Below are positions 10,831-25,100 of a DNA stretch of 64,000 nucleotides, one piece after another; within the stretch, counting starts at the first letter, position 1, and every line of letters starts with the position of its first letter. The notes beneath the pieces were generated by a model. It ran no database searches. It was not told where the DNA came from and saw nothing but the letters and a program-made list of their open reading frames with translations. Source of the stretch: Hydractinia symbiolongicarpus. Taxonomy: Eukaryota > Cnidaria > Hydrozoa > Anthoathecata > Hydractiniidae. The stretch spans positions 13,821,001 to 13,885,000 of the forward strand of contig NC_079886.1 in the NCBI RefSeq assembly GCF_029227915.1. Direction: 5' to 3'. The position numbers and the translations under genes are program-made.

Positions 10831-13800
10831 TATGGCCTTTTGCAGTCTAATAAAGGTCTGACACGTAAATCACGTGCTTCCATCTGCTTGCGCAGGTTAT
10901 CATTGGCCTAGTCCTTCCAGTCTAAATGCGCTGCAACGTTCCAAATCGTTTTCATTGGCGCTTTTGCCTTAGAATTCTCTTAACTACGTGCACAGTCCTA
11001 TAAAGGCTGTAATATGGCCCTTTGCGGTCTAATAAAAGCCTCACACGTAAATCACGTGGTTCCATCTGCCTGTGCAGGTTACCATTGCACTGTTCTTTCC
11101 AGTCTCATGCGCTACCACGCCCCAAGTCCTTTTCATTAGCGCCTTTGCCTTAGAACACTCTTAACTACGTGCACAGTCCTATAAAGGCTGTAATATGGCC
11201 CTTTGCGGTCTAATAAAAGCCTCACACATAAATCACGTGGTTCCATCTGCCTGTGCAGGTTACCATTGCACTATTCCTTACAGTCTCAATGTGCTACCAA
11301 GTCCCAAGTCGTTTTCAAAACCGCCGTTGCTTTACAACACTGTTAACTGCGTGCACAGTCCAATAAAGGCTGTTTTGCAGTCTAATAAAGGCCTCATACG
11401 TAATTAATGTGGTTCCATCTGCCTGTGCAGGTTACCATTGCACTGTTCTTTCCAGTTTCATGCGCTACCACGTCCCAAGTCGTTTTCATTAGCGACGTTG
11501 CCTTACAACACTCTTAACTACGTTCACAGTCCTATAAAGTCTGTAATATGGCCTTTTGCAGTCTAATAAAGGTCCGACACGTAAATCACGTGCTTCCATC
11601 TGCTTGCGCAGGTTATCATTGGCCTAGTCCTTCCAGTCTCAATGAGCTACAACGTCCCAATTCGTTTTCATTGGCGCCGTTGCCTTAGAATACTCTTAAC
11701 TACGTGCACAGTCCTATAAAGGCTGTAATATGGCCTTTTGCAGTCTAATAAAAGCCTCGCACGTAAATCAAGCGGTTGCGCCTGTCTGCACAGGTTACCA
11801 TTGGACTAGTCCTTCCAATCTCGATGCACTATAACGTCCCAAGTCGTCTTCATTAGCGCCGTTGCTTTACAACACCATTAACTACGTTCACCGTCCTATA
11901 AAGGCTGTAATATTGCCTTTTGCAGTCTCATAAAGGCCTCACACGTAAAGCACGTGCTTCCATCTGCTTGCGCAGGTTACCATTGGCCTAGTCCTTCCAG
12001 TCTCAATGCGCTACAACGTCCCAAGTTGCTTTCATTAGCGACATTGCATTAGAACACTCTTAACTACGTGCACAGTCCTACAAAGACTGTAATATGGCCT
12101 TTTGCAGTCTAATAAAAGCCTCACACGTAAATCACGTGGTTCCATCTGCCTGCGCAGTTTACCTTTGCACTATTCCTTCCAGTCTCCATGCGCTACAACG
12201 TCCCAAGTCCATTTCATTAGAGCCGTTGCCTTAGAACACTCTTAACTACGTGTGCACAGTCCAATAAAGGGTGTAATATAGCCTTTTGCACTCTAATAAA
12301 AGCCTCGCACGTAAATCACGCGGTTTCACTTGTCTGCGCAGGTTACCATTGGACTAGTCCTTCCAGTCTCGATGCTCTACAACGTCCCAAGTAGTCTTCA
12401 TTAGCGCCGTTGCTTTACAAGACTATAAACTACGTTCACCGTCCTATAAAGGCTGTAATATTGCCTTTTGCAGTCTCATAAAGGCCTCACACGTAAATCA
12501 CATGGTTCCATCTGCCTGTGCAGGTTACCATTGGCCTAGTCCTTCCAGTCTCAATGCACTACAACGTCCTAAGTCGTTTTCCTTAGTACCGTTGCCTTAG
12601 AACACTCTTAACTACATACACAGTCCTATAGAGGCTGTAATATGGCCCTTTGCGGTCTAATAAAAGCCTCACACGTAAATCACGTGGTTCCATCTGCCCG
12701 TGCAGGTTACCATTGCACTGTTCTTTCCAGTCTCATGCGCTACCACGTCCCAAGTCGTTTTCATTAGCGCCTTTGCCTTACAACACTCTTAACTACGTGT
12801 GCACAGTCCAATAAAAGGTGTAATATAGCCTTTTGCACTCTAATAAAGGTCTGACACGTAAATCACGTGCTTCCATCTGCCTGCGCAGGTTACCATTGCA
12901 TTATTCCTTCCAGTCTCAATGCGCTGCAACGTTCCAAATCGTTTTCATTGGCGCCGTTGCCTTAGAATTCTCTTAACTACGTGCACAGTCCTATAAAGGC
13001 TGTAATATGGCCCTTTGCGGTCTAATAAAAGCCTCACACGTAAATCACGTGGTTCCATCTGCCTGTGCAGGTTACCATTGCACTGTTCTTTCCAGTCTCA
13101 TGCGCTACCACGCCCCAAGTCGTTTTCATTAGCGCCTTTGCCTTGAACACTCTTAACTACGTGCACAGTCCTATAAAGGCTGTAATATGGCCCTTTGCGG
13201 TCTAATAAAAGCCTCACACATAAATCACGTGGTTCCATCTGCCTGTGCAGGTTACCATTGGACTATTCCTTACAGTCTCAATGTGCTACCAAGTCCCAAG
13301 TCGTTTTCAATACCGCCGTTGCTTTACAACACTGTTAACTGCGTGCACAGTCCAATAAAGGCTGTTTTGCAGTCTAATAAAGGCCTCATACGTAATTAAT
13401 GTGGTTCCATCTGCCTGTGCAGGTTACCATTGCACTGTTCTTTCCAGTTTCATGCGCTACCACGTCCCAAGTCGTTTTCATTAGCGACGTTGCCTTACAA
13501 CACTCTTAACTACGTACACAGTCCTATAAAGTCTGTAATATGGCCTTTTGCAGTCTAATAAAGGTCTGACACGTAAATCACGTGCTTCCATCTGCTTGCG
13601 CAGGTTATCATTGGCCTAGTCCTTCCAGTCTCAATGCGCTACAACGTCCCAATTCGTTTTCATTGGCGCCGTTGCCTTAGAATACTCTTAACTACGTGCA
13701 CAGTCCTATAAAGGCTGTAGTATGGCCTTTTGCAGTCTAATAAAAGCCTCACACGAAAATCACGTGGTTCCATCTGCCTGCGCAGGTTGCCATTGCACTA

Positions 13801-14139
13801 TTCCTTCCAGTCTCAATGCGCTACAACGTCCCAAGTTGTTTTCATTAGCGCCGTTGCCTTACAACACTCTTAACTACGTGCACAGTCCTATAAAGGCTGT
13901 AATATGGCCTTTTGCAGTCTAATAAAAGCCTCGCACGTAAATCACGCGGTTTCACCTGTCTGCGCAGGTTACCATTGGACTAGTCCTTCCAATCTCGATG
14001 CACTACAACGTCCCAAGTCGTCTTCATTAGCGCCGTTGCTTTACAACACCATTAACTACGTTCACCGTCCTATAAAGGCTGTAATATTGCCTTTTGCAGT
14101 CTCATAAAGGCCTCCCATGTAAATCACGTGCTTCCATCT
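10342..14139 (+). repeat. 21-monomer higher-order repeat, copy A (3,798 bp)
   Basis: Positions 10,342-11,457 recur at 14,140-15,255 (shift 3,798), and 11,640-14,129 recur at 15,256-17,745 (shift 3,616). The 182-bp difference means one monomer (about 11,458-11,639) is absent from the second copy. Diagnostic shared variants include GCGGTTGCGCCTG at 11,772 and 15,388, and the 172-bp short monomers at 11,368 and 13,360. Two 10-bp deletions explain why the unit is shorter than 21 x 182. Confidence 0.85.
11368..11380 (+). repeat. 10-bp deletion defining 172-bp short monomers
   Basis: GGCTGTTTTGCAG replaces the usual GGCTGTAATATGACCTTTTG region, removing about 10 bp. The same deletion occurs at about 13,360, 15,166, 16,976, 42,899 and 47,805. 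Identical breakpoints and shared neighbouring variants (TCAATACCGCC or TCAAAACCGCC upstream, CTCATACGTAATTAATG downstream) indicate a single origin followed by amplification within the HOR. Confidence 0.9.
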
Positions 14140-17100
14140 GCCTGTGCAGGTTACCATTGCACTGTTCTTTCCAGTTTCATGCGCTACCACGTCCCAAATC
14201 CTTTTCATTAGAGCCGTTGCCTTAGAACACTCTTAAGTACGTGCACAGTCCTATAAAGGCTGTAATATGGCCCTTTGCGGTCTAATAAAAGCCTCACACA
14301 TAAATTACGTGGTTCCATCTGCCTGTGCAGGTTACCATTGGACTATTCCTTACAGTCTCAATGTGCTACCAAGTCCCAAGTCGTTTTCAATACCGCCGTT
14401 GCTTTACAACACTGTTAACTGCGTGCACAGTCCAATAAAGGCTGTAATATGACCTTTTGCAGTCTAATAAAGGCCTCATACGTAATTAATGTGGTTCCAT
14501 CTGCCTGTGCAGGTTACCATTGCACTGTTCTTTCCAGTTTCATGCGCTACCACGTCCCAAGTCGTTTTCATTAGCGCCGTTGCCTTACAACACTCTTAAC
14601 TACGTGCACAGTCCTATAAAGTCTGTAATATGGCCTTTTGCAGTCTAATAAAGGTCTGACACGTAAATCACGTGCTTCCATCTGCTTGCGCAGGTTATCA
14701 TTGGCCTAGTCCTTCCAGTCTAAATGCGCTGCAACGTTCCAAATCGTTTTCATTGGCGCTTTTGCCTTAGAATTCTCTTAACTACGTGCACAGTCCTATA
14801 AAGGCTGTAATATGGCCCTTTGCGGTCTAATAAAAGCCTCACACGTAAATCACGTGGTTCCATCTGCCTGTGCAGGTTACCATTGCACTGTTCTTTCCAG
14901 TCTCATGCGCTACCACGCCCCAAGTCCTTTTCATTAGCGCCTTCGCCTTAGAACACTCTTAACTACGTGCACAGTCCTATAAAGGCTGTAATATGGCCCT
15001 TTGCGGTCTAATAAAAGCCTCACACATAAATCACGTGGTTCCATCTGCCTGTGCAGGTTACCATTGGACTATTCCTTACAGTCTCAATGTGCTACCAAGT
15101 CCCAAGTCGTTTTCAAAACCGCCGTTGCTTTACAACACTGTTAACTGCGTGCACAGTCCAATAAAGGCTGTTTTGCAGTCTAATAAAGGCCTCATACGTA
15201 ATTAATGTGGTTCCATCTGCCTGTGCAGGTTACCATTGCACTGTTCTTTCCAGTTTCATGCGCTACAACGTCCCAATTCGTTTTCATTGGCGCCGTTGCC
15301 TTAGAATACTCTTAACTACGTGCACAGTCCTATAAAGGCTGTAATATGGCCTTTTGCAGTCTAATAAAAGCCTCGCACGTAAATCACGCGGTTGCGCCTG
15401 TCTGCACAGGTTACCATTGGACTAGTCCTTCCAATCTCGATGCACTATAACGTCCCAAGTCGTCTTCATTAGCGCCGTTGCTTTACAACACCATTAACTA
15501 CGTTCACCGTCCTATAAAGGCTGTAATATTGCCTTTTGCAGTCTCATAAAGGCCTCACACGTAAAGCACGTGCTTCCATCTGCTTGCGCAGGTTACCATT
15601 GGCCTAGTCCTTCCAGTCTCAATGCGCTACAACGTCCCAAGTTGCTTTCATTAGCGACATTGCATTAGAACACTCTTAACTACGTGCACAGTCCTACAAA
15701 GACTGTAATATGGCCTTTTGCAGTCTAATAAAAGCCTCACACGTAAATCACGTGGTTCCATCTGCCTGCGCAGTTTACCTTTGCACTATTCCTTCCAGTC
15801 TCCATGCGCTACAACGTCCCAAGTCCATTTCATTAGAGCCGTTGCCTTAGAACACTCTTAACTACGTGTGCACAGTCCAATAAAGGGTGTAATATAGCCT
15901 TTTGCACTCTAATAAAAGCCTCGCACGTAAATCACGCGGTTTCACTTGTCTGCGCAGGTTACCATTGGACTAGTCCTTCCAGTCTCGATGCTCTACAACG
16001 TCCCAAGTAGTCTTCATTAGCGCCGTTGCTTTACAAGACTATAAACTACGTTCACCGTCCTATAAAGGCTGTAATATTGCCTTTTGCAGTCTCATAAAGG
16101 CCTCACACGTAAATCACATGGTTCCATCTGCCTGTGCAGGTTACCATTGGCCTAGTCCTTCCAGTCTCAATGCACTACAACGTCCTAAGTAGTTTTCCTT
16201 AGTACCGTTGCCTTAGAACACTCTTAACTACATACACAGTCCTATAGAGGCTGTAATATGTCCCTTTGCGGTCTAATAAAAGCCTCACACGTAAATCACG
16301 TGGTTCCATCTGCCCGTGCAGGTTACCATTGCACTGTTCTTTCCAGTCTCATGCGCTACCACGTCCCAAGTCGTTTTCATTAGCGCCTTTGCCTTACAAC
16401 ACTCTTAACTACGTGTGCACAGTCCAATAAAAGGTGTAATATAGCCTTTTGCACTCTAATAAAGGTCTGACACGTAAATCACGTGCTTCCATCTGCCTGC
16501 GCAGGTTACCATTGCATTATTCCTTCCAGTCTCAATGCGCTGCAACGTTCCAAATCGTTTTCATTGGCGCCGTTGCCTTAGAATTCTCTTAACTACGTGC
16601 ACAGTCCTATAAAGGCTGTAATATGGCCCTTTGCGGTCTAATAAAAGCCTCACACGTAAATCACGTGGTTCCATCTGCCTGTGCAGGTTACCATTGCACT
16701 GTTCTTTCCAGTCTCATGCGCTACCACGCCCCAAGTCGTTTTCATTAGCGCCTTTGCCTTGAACACTCTTAACTACGTGCACAGTCCTATAAAGGCTGTA
16801 ATATGGCCCTTTGCGGTCTAATAAAAGCCTCACACATAAATCACGTGGTTCCATCTGCCTGTGCAGGTTACCATTGGACTATTCCTTACAGTCTCAATGT
16901 GCTACCAAGTCCCAAGTCGTTTTCAATACCGCCGTTGCTTTACAACACTGTTAACTGCGTGCACAGTCCAATAAAGGCTGTTTTGCAGTCTAATAAAGGC
17001 CTCATACGTAATTAATGTGGTTCCATCTGCCTGTGCAGGTTACCATTGCACTGTTCTTTCCAGTTTCATGCGCTACCACGTCCCAAGTCGTTTTCATTAG

Positions 17101-17755
17101 CGACGTTGCCTTACAACACTCTTAACTACGTACACAGTCCTATAAAGTCTGTAATATGGCCTTTTGCAGTCTAATAAAGGTCTGACACGTAAATCACGTG
17201 CTTCCATCTGCTTGCGCAGGTTATCATTGGCCTAGTCCTTCCAGTCTCAATGCGCTACAACGTCCCAATTCGTTTTCATTGGCGCCGTTGCCTTAGAATA
17301 CTCTTAACTACGTGCACAGTCCTATAAAGGCTGTAGTATGGCCTTTTGCAGTCTAATAAAAGCCTCACACGAAAATCACGTGGTTCCATCTGCCTGCGCA
17401 GGTTGCCATTGCACTATTCCTTCCAGTCTCAATGCGCTACAACGTCCCAAGTTGTTTTCATTAGCGCCGTTGCCTTACAACACTCTTAACTACGTGCACA
17501 GTCCTATAAAGGCTGTAATATGGCCTTTTGCAGTCTAATAAAAGCCTCGCACGTAAATCACGCGGTTTCACCTGTCTGCGCAGGTTACCATTGGACTAGT
17601 CCTTCCAATCTCGATGCACTACAACGTCCCAAGTCGTCTTCATTAGCGCCGTTGCTTTACAACACCATTAACTACGTTCACCGTCCTATAAAGGCTGTAA
17701 TATTGCCTTTTGCAGTCTCATAAAGGCCTCCCATGTAAATCACGTGCTTCCATCT
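14140..17755 (+). repeat. 20-monomer higher-order repeat, copy B (3,616 bp)
   Basis: Second copy of the preceding unit with one monomer missing. It is very similar to copy A; several stretches of hundreds of bases show only isolated substitutions, for example AAGTCG versus AAGTAG near 12,572/16,188. Short monomers lie at about 15,166 and 16,976. After about 17,750 the sequence does not restart the same unit but jumps to a segment resembling 15,577 onward. Confidence 0.85.
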
Positions 17756-18469
17756 GCTTGCGCAGGTTACCATTGGCCTAGTCCTTCCAGTCTCAATGCG
17801 CTACAACGTCCCAAGTTGTTTTCATTAGCGACATTGTATTAGAACACTCTTAACTACGTGCACAGTCCTACAAAGACTGTAATATAGCCTTTTGCAGTCT
17901 AATAAAAGCCTCACACGTAAATCACGTGGTTCCATCTGCCTGCGCAGTTTACCTTAGCACTATTCCTTCCAGTCTCCATGCGCTACAACGTTCCAAGTCC
18001 TTTTCATTAGAGCCGTTGCCTTAGAACACTCTTAACTACGTGTGCACAGTCCAATAAAGGGTGTAATATAGCCTTTTGCACTCTAATAAAAGCCTCGCAC
18101 GTAAATCACGCGGTTTCACTTGTCTGCGCAGGTTACCATTGGACTAGTCCTTCCAATCTCGATGCTCTACAACGTCCCAAGTAGTCTTCATTAGCGCCGT
18201 CGCTTTACAACACTATAAACTACGTTCACCTCCTATAAAGGCTGTAATATTGCCTTTTGCAGTCTCATAAAGGCCTCACACGTAAATCACAAGGTTCCAT
18301 CTGCCTGTGCAGGTTACCATTGGCCTAGTCCTTCCAGTCTCAATGCACTACAACGTCCTAAGTCGTTTTCCTTAGTGCCGTCGCTTTAGAACACTATTAA
18401 CTACGTGCAGCGTCCTATAATGGCTGTAATATGGCCTTTTGCAGTCTAATAAAGGCCTGACACGTAAAT
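17756..18469 (+). repeat. 12-monomer-offset copy segment
   Basis: From CATCTGCTTG at 17,751 the sequence follows 15,577 at a shift of 2,174 bp, equal to 12 monomers including one 172-bp short monomer. Shared variants include AAGTTG/AAGTTGC followed by TTAGCGACATTG, AGTCTCCATG and GATGCTCTACAACG. A 2-bp loss gives TTCACCTCC at 18,226. This marks an in-register exchange between HOR copies. Confidence 0.7.
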
Positions 18470-20975
18470 CACGTGCTTCCATCTGCTTGCGCAGGTTACC
18501 ATTGGCCTAGTTCTTCCAGTCTCAGTGCGCTACAACGTTCCAAGTCGTTTTCATTAGCGACATTGCATTAGAACACTCTTAACTACGTGCATAGTCCTAT
18601 AAAGACTGTAATATGGCATTTTGCAGTCTAATAAAAGCCTCACACGTAAATCGCGTGGTTCCATCTGCCTGCGCAGTTTACCATTGCACTATTCCTTCCA
18701 GTCACAATGCGCTACAACGTCCCAAGTCGTTTTCATTAGCACCGCTGCCTTACAACACTCTTAACTACGTGCACAGTCCTATAAAGGCTGTAATATGGCC
18801 TTTTGCAGTCTAATAAAGGCCTGACACGTAAATCACGTGCTTCCATCTGCTTGCGCAGGTTACCTTTGGCCTAGTCCTTCCAGTCTAAATGCGCTACAAC
18901 GTTCCAAATCGTTTTCATTGGCGCCGTTGCCTTAGAATTCTCTTAACTACGTGCACAGTTCTATAAAGGCTGTAATATGGCCCTTTGCGGTCTAATAAAA
19001 GCCTCACACGTAAATCACGTGGTTCCATCTGCCTGTGCAGGTTACCATTGCACTGTTCTTTCCAGTCTCATGCGCTACCACGTCCCAAGTCGTTTTCATT
19101 AGCGCCGTTGCCTTACAACACTCTTAATACGTGCACAGTCCTATAAAGGCTGTAATATGGCCTTTTGCAGTCTAGTAAAAGCCTCACACGTAAATCACGT
19201 GGTTCCATCTGCCTGCGCAAGTTACCATTGGACTATTCCATACAGTCTCAATGTGCTACAACGTCCCAAGTCGTCTTCATTAGCGCCGTTGCTTTACAAC
19301 ACTATTAACTACGTTCACCGTCCTATTAAGGCTGTAATATTGCAATTTGCAGTCTCATAAAGGCCTCACACGTAAATCACGTGGTTCCATCTGCCTGTGA
19401 AGGTTACCATTGCACTGTTCTTTCCAGTTTCATGCGCTACAACGTCCCAAGTCCTTTTCATTAGAGCCGTTGCCTTAGAATACTCTTAACTACGTGCACA
19501 GTCCTATAAAGGCTGTAATATGGCCTTTTGCAGTCTAAAAAAAGCCTCACACGTAAATCACGTGGTTCCATCTGCCTGCGCAGTTTACCTTAGCACTATT
19601 CCTTCCAGTCTCCATGCGCTACAACGTTCCAAGTCCTTTTCATTAGAGCCGTTGCCTTAGAACACTCTTAACTACGTGTGCACAGTCCAATAAAGGGTGT
19701 AATATAGCCTTTTGCACTCTAATAAAAGCCTCGCACGTAAATCACGCGGTTTCACTTGTCTGCGCAGGTTACCATTGGACTAGTCCTTCCAGTCTCGATG
19801 CTCTACAACGTCCCAAGTAGTCTTCATTAGCGCCGTCGCTTTACAACACTATAAACTACGTTCACCGTCCTATAAAGGCTGTAATATTGCCTTTTGCAGT
19901 CTCATAAAGGCCTGACACGTAAATCACGTGCTTCCATCTGCTTGCGCAGGTTACCATTGGCCTAGTTCTTCTAGTCTCAGTGCGCTACAATGTTCCAAGT
20001 CGTTTTCATTAACGACATTGCATTAGAACACTCTTAACTACGTGCATAGTCCTATAAAGACTGTAATATGGCATTTTGCAGTCTAATAAAAGCCTCACAC
20101 GTAAATCGCGTGGTTCCATCTGCCTGTGCAGTTTACCATTGCACTATTCCTTCCGGTCACAATGCGCTACAACGTCCCAAGTCGTTTTCATTAGCACCGC
20201 TGCCTTACAACACTCTTAACTACGTGCACAGTCCTATAAAGGCTGTAATATGGCCTTTTGCAGTCTAATAAAGGCCTGACACGTAAATCACGTGCTTCCA
20301 TCTGCTTGCGCAGGTTACCTTTGGCCTAGTCCTTGCAGTCTAAATGCGCTACAACGTTCCAAATCGTTTTCATTGGCGCCGTTGCCTTAGAATTCTCTTA
20401 ACTACGTGCACAGTTCTATAAAGGCTGTAATATGGCCCTTTGCGGTCTAATAAAAGCCTTACACGTAAATCACGTGGTTCAATCTGCCTGTGCAGTTTAC
20501 CATTGCACTGTTCTTTCCAGTTTCATGCGCTACCACGTCCCAAGTCGTTTTCATTAGCGCCGTTGCCTTACAACACTCTTAATACGTGCACAGTCCTATA
20601 AAGGCTGTAATATGGCCTTTTGCAGTCTAGTAAAAGCCTCACACGTAAATCACGTGGTTCCATCTGCCTGCGCAAGTTACCATTGGACTATTCCATACAG
20701 TCTCAATGTGCTACAACGTCCCAAGTCGTCTTCATTAGCGCCGTTGCTTTACAACACTATTAACTACGTTCACCGTCCTATAAAGGCTGTAATATTGCAA
20801 TTTGCAGTCTCATAAAGGCCTCACACGTAAATCACGTGGTTCCATCTGCCTGTGAAGGTTACCATTGCACTGTTCTTTCCAGTTTCATGCGCTACAACGT
20901 CCCTAGTCCTTTTCATTAGAGCCGTTGCCTTAGAACACTCTTAACTACGTGCACAGTCCTATAAAGGCTGTAATA
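18470..20975 (+). repeat. 8-monomer higher-order repeat pair (1,455 bp)
   Basis: The segment from about 18,470 recurs from about 19,925 at a shift of 1,455 bp, through about 20,975. Shared rare variants are CCTAGTTCTTC with AGTCTCAGTGCG (18,509 and 19,964), TATGGCATTTTGC, AATCGCGTGG, CTTAATACGTGC and CTATTCCATACAG. Differences are few (for example CAGTCAC/CGGTCAC). About 49,019-49,615 is another relative of 18,370-18,965. Confidence 0.82.
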
Positions 20976-22129
20976 TAGGCCTTTTGCAGTCTAGTAAAAG
21001 CCTCACACGTAAATCACGTGGTTCCATCTGCCTGCGCTAGTTACCATTGGACTATTCCATACAGTCTCAATGCACTACAACGTTCCAAGTGGTTTTCCTT
21101 AGCGCTGTTGCCTTAGAACTCTCTTAACTACGTTCACAGTCCAATAAAAAGGTGTAATGTAGCCTTTTGCAGTCTAATAAAGGCCTCACACGTAAATCAC
21201 GTGGTTCCATCTGCCTGTGCACGTTACCATTGCACTATTCCTTCCAGTCTGAATGCGTTACAACGTCCCAAGTCCTTTTTATTAGAGCCGTTGCCTTAGA
21301 ACACTCTTAACTACGTGCACAGTCATATAAAAACTGTAATATGGCCTTTTGTAGTCTAATAAAAGCCTCACACGTAAATCACGTGGTTTCACCTGTCTGC
21401 CCAGATTATCATTCGACTGTTCCTTCCAGTCTCGATGCACTTCAATGTTCCAAGTGGTTTTCCTTAGCGCCGTGGCCTTAGAACACTCTTAACTACGTGC
21501 ACAGTCCTATAAAGACCGTAATATACCCTTTTGCAGTCCAATAAAGGCCGCACACGTACTTCACGCGGTTTCAGCTGCCCGCGCAAGTTACCATTAGACT
21601 AGTCCTTCCAGTCTCAATGCACTACAACGTTCCAAGTGGTTTTCCTTAGCGCTGTTGCCTTAGAACTCTCTTAACTACGTGCACAGTCCAATAAAAGGTG
21701 TAATGTAGCCTTTTGCAGTGTAATAAAGGCCTCACAAGTAAATCACGTGGTTCCATCTGCCTGTGCACGTTACCATTGCACTATTCCTTCCAGTCTCAAT
21801 GCGCTACAACGTCCCAAGTCCTTTTCATTAGAGCCGTTGCCTTAGAACACTCTTAACTACGTGCACAGTCATATAAAAACTGTAATATGGCCTTTTGTAG
21901 TCTAATAAAAGCCTTACACGTAAATCACGTGGTTTCACCTGTCTGCCTAGATTATCATTCGACTGTTCCTTCCAGTCTCGATGCACTTCAATGTTCTAAG
22001 TGGTTTTCCTTAGCGCCGTGGCCTTAGAACACTCTTAACTACGTGCACAGTCCTATAAAGGCTGTTATATGGCCTCATACAGTCTAATAAAAACCTCGCA
22101 CGTAAATCACGCGGTTTCACCTGTCTGCG
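20976..22129 (+). repeat. Mixed block with 3-monomer duplication (~546 bp)
   Basis: After a short piece like 19,170-19,250, monomers of the AACGTTCCAAGTGG class begin at about 21,070. The interval about 21,070-21,615 recurs at 21,616-22,080 at a shift of 545-546 bp; the 1-bp difference is an extra A in CCAATAAAAAGG near 21,140. Shared variants include CTGTGCACGTTACC and GTCATATAAAAACTG. Confidence 0.7.
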
Positions 22130-25100
22130 CAGGTTACCATTGGACTAGTCCTTCCAGTCTCAATGCGCTACAACGTCCCAAGTCGTTTTCATTAGCGCCA
22201 CTGCATTAGAACACTCTTAACTACGTGCAGAGTCCTATAAAGACTGTAATATGGCCTTTTGCAGTGTAATAAAAGCCTCACACGTATATCACGTGGTTCC
22301 ATCTGCCTGCGCAGTTTACCATTGCACTATTCTTTCCAGTCTCAATGCGCTACAGCGTCCCAAGTCGTTTTCAATACCGCCGTTGCTTTACAACACTGTT
22401 AACTGCGTGCACAGTCCAATAAAGGCTGTAATAAGCCCTTTTGCAGTCTAATAAAGGCCTCATGCGTAATTAACGTGGTTCCATCTGCCTGTGCAGGTTA
22501 CCATTGCACTGTTCTTTCCAGTTTCATGCGTTACCCCGTCCCAAGTCGTTTTCATTGGCACTGTTGCCTTAGAATACTCTTAACTACGTGCACAGTCCTA
22601 TAAAGGCTGTAATATGGCCTTTTGCTGTCTCATAAAAGCCTCACACGAAAATCACGCGGTTCCATCTGCCTGCGCAGGTTACCATTGCACTATTCCTTCC
22701 AATCTCAATGCCCTACAACGTCCCAAGTTGTTTTCATTAGCGCCATTGCATTAGAACACTCTTAACTACGTGCACAGTCCTATAAAGGCTGTAATATGGC
22801 CTTTTGCAGTCCAGTAAAAGCCTCACACGTAAATCACGTGGTTCCATCTGCCTGCGCAAGTTACCATTGGACTATTCCTTACAGTCTCAATGTGTTACAA
22901 CGTCCAAAGTCGTCCTCATTAGCGCCGTTGCTTTACAACACTATTAACTACGTTCACCGTCCTATAAAGGCTGTAATATTGCCTTTTGCAGTCTCATAAA
23001 GGCCTCACACGTAAATCACGTGGTTCAATCTGCCTGTGCAGGTTACCATTGCACTGTTCTTTCCAGTTTCATGCGCTACCACGACCCAAGTCGTTTTCAT
23101 TAGCGCCGTTGCCTTACAACACTCTTAACTACGTGCACAGTCCTATAAAGGCTGTAATATGGCCTTTTGCAGTCTAGTAAAAGCCTCACACGTAAATCAC
23201 GTGGTTCCATCTGCCTGCGCAAGTTACCATTGGACTATTCCTTACAGTCTCAATGTGCTACAACGTCCCAAGTCGTCTTCATTTGCGCCGTTGCGTTACA
23301 ACAGTATTAACTACGTTCACCGTCCTATAAAGGCGGTAATATTGCAATTTGCAGTCTCATAAAGGCCTCACACGTGAATCACGTGGTTCCATCTGCCTGT
23401 GCAGGTTACCATTGGCCTAGTCCTTCCAGTCTCAATGCACTACAACGTCCTAAGTCGTTTTCCTTAGTGCCGTCGCTTTAGAATACTCTTAACTACGTGC
23501 ATCGTCCTATAAAGGCTGTAATATGGCCTTTTGCAGTCTAATAAAAACCTCGCACGTAAATCACGCGGTTTCACCTGTCTGCGCAGGTTACCATTGGATT
23601 AGTCCTTCCAGTCTCAATGCGCTACAACGTCCCAAATCCTTTTCATTAGAGCCGTCGCCTTAGAATAGTCTTAACTACGTGCACAGTCCTATAAAGGCTG
23701 TAATATGGCCTTTTTCAGTCTAATAAAAGCCTCGCACGTAAATCACGTGGTTCCATCTGCCTGCGCAGGTTACCGTTGGACTATTCCTTAAAGTCTCAAT
23801 GCGCTACCACATCCCAAGTCGTCTTCATTAGCGCCGTTGCTCTACAACACTATTAACTATGTGCACAGTCCAATAAAGACTGTAATATGGCCTTTTGCAG
23901 TCTAATAAAAGCCTCACACGTAAATCACGTGGTTTCACCCGTCTGCCCAGATTATCATTCGACTGTTCCTTCCAGTCTCGATGCACTTCAATGTTCCAAG
24001 TGGTTTTCCTTAGCGCCGTGGCCTTAGAACACTCTTAACTACGTGCACAGTCCTATAAAGACCGTAATATACCCTTTTGCAGTCCAATAAAGGCCGCACA
24101 CGTATTCACGCGGTTTCAGCTGCCCGCGCAGGTTACCATAAGACTAGTCCTTCCAGTCTCAATGCACTACAACATTCCAAGTGGTTTTCCTTAGCGCTGT
24201 TGCCTGAGAACTCTCTTAACTACGTGCACAGTCCAATAAAAGGTGTAATGTAGCCTTTTGCAGTCTAATAAAAGCCTCACACGTAAATCACGTGGTTCCA
24301 TCTGCCTGCACAGGTTACCGTTGGACTATTCCTTAAAGTCTCAATGCGCTACCATATCCCAAGTCGTCTTCATTAGCGCCGTTGCTCTACAACACTATTA
24401 ACTACGTGCACAGTCCTATAAAGACTGTAATATGGCCTTTTGCAGTCTAATAAAAGCCTCACACGTAAATCACGTGGTTTCACCCGTCTGCCCAGATTAT
24501 CATTCGACTGTTCCTTCCAGTCTCGATGCACTTCAATGTTCCAAGTGGTTTTCCTTAGCGCCGTGGCCTTAGAACACTCTTAACTACGTCCACAGTCCTA
24601 TAAAGACCGTAATATACCCTTTTGCAGTCCAATAAAGGCCGCACACGTAATTCACGCGGTTTCAGCTGCCCGCGCAGGTTACCATTAGACTAGTCCTTCC
24701 AGTCTCAATGCACTACAACGTTCCAAGAGGTTTTCCTTAGCGCTGTTGCCTTAGAACTCTCTTAACTACGTGCACAGTCCAATAAAAGGTGTAATGTAGC
24801 CTTTTGCAGTCTAATAAAGGCCTCACACGTAAATCACGTGGTTCCATGAGTCTGTGCAGGTTACCATTGGACTAGTCCTTCCAGTCTCAATGCGCTACAA
24901 CGTCCCAAGTCGTTTTCATTAGCGCCACTGCATTAGAACACTCTTAACTACGTGCAGAGTCCTATAAAGACTGTAATATGGCCTTTTGCAGTCTAATAAA
25001 AGCCTCACACGTATATCACGTGGTTCCATCTGCCTGCGCAGTTTACCATTGCACTATTCCTTCCAGTCTCAATGCGCTACAGCGTCCCAAGTCGTTTTCA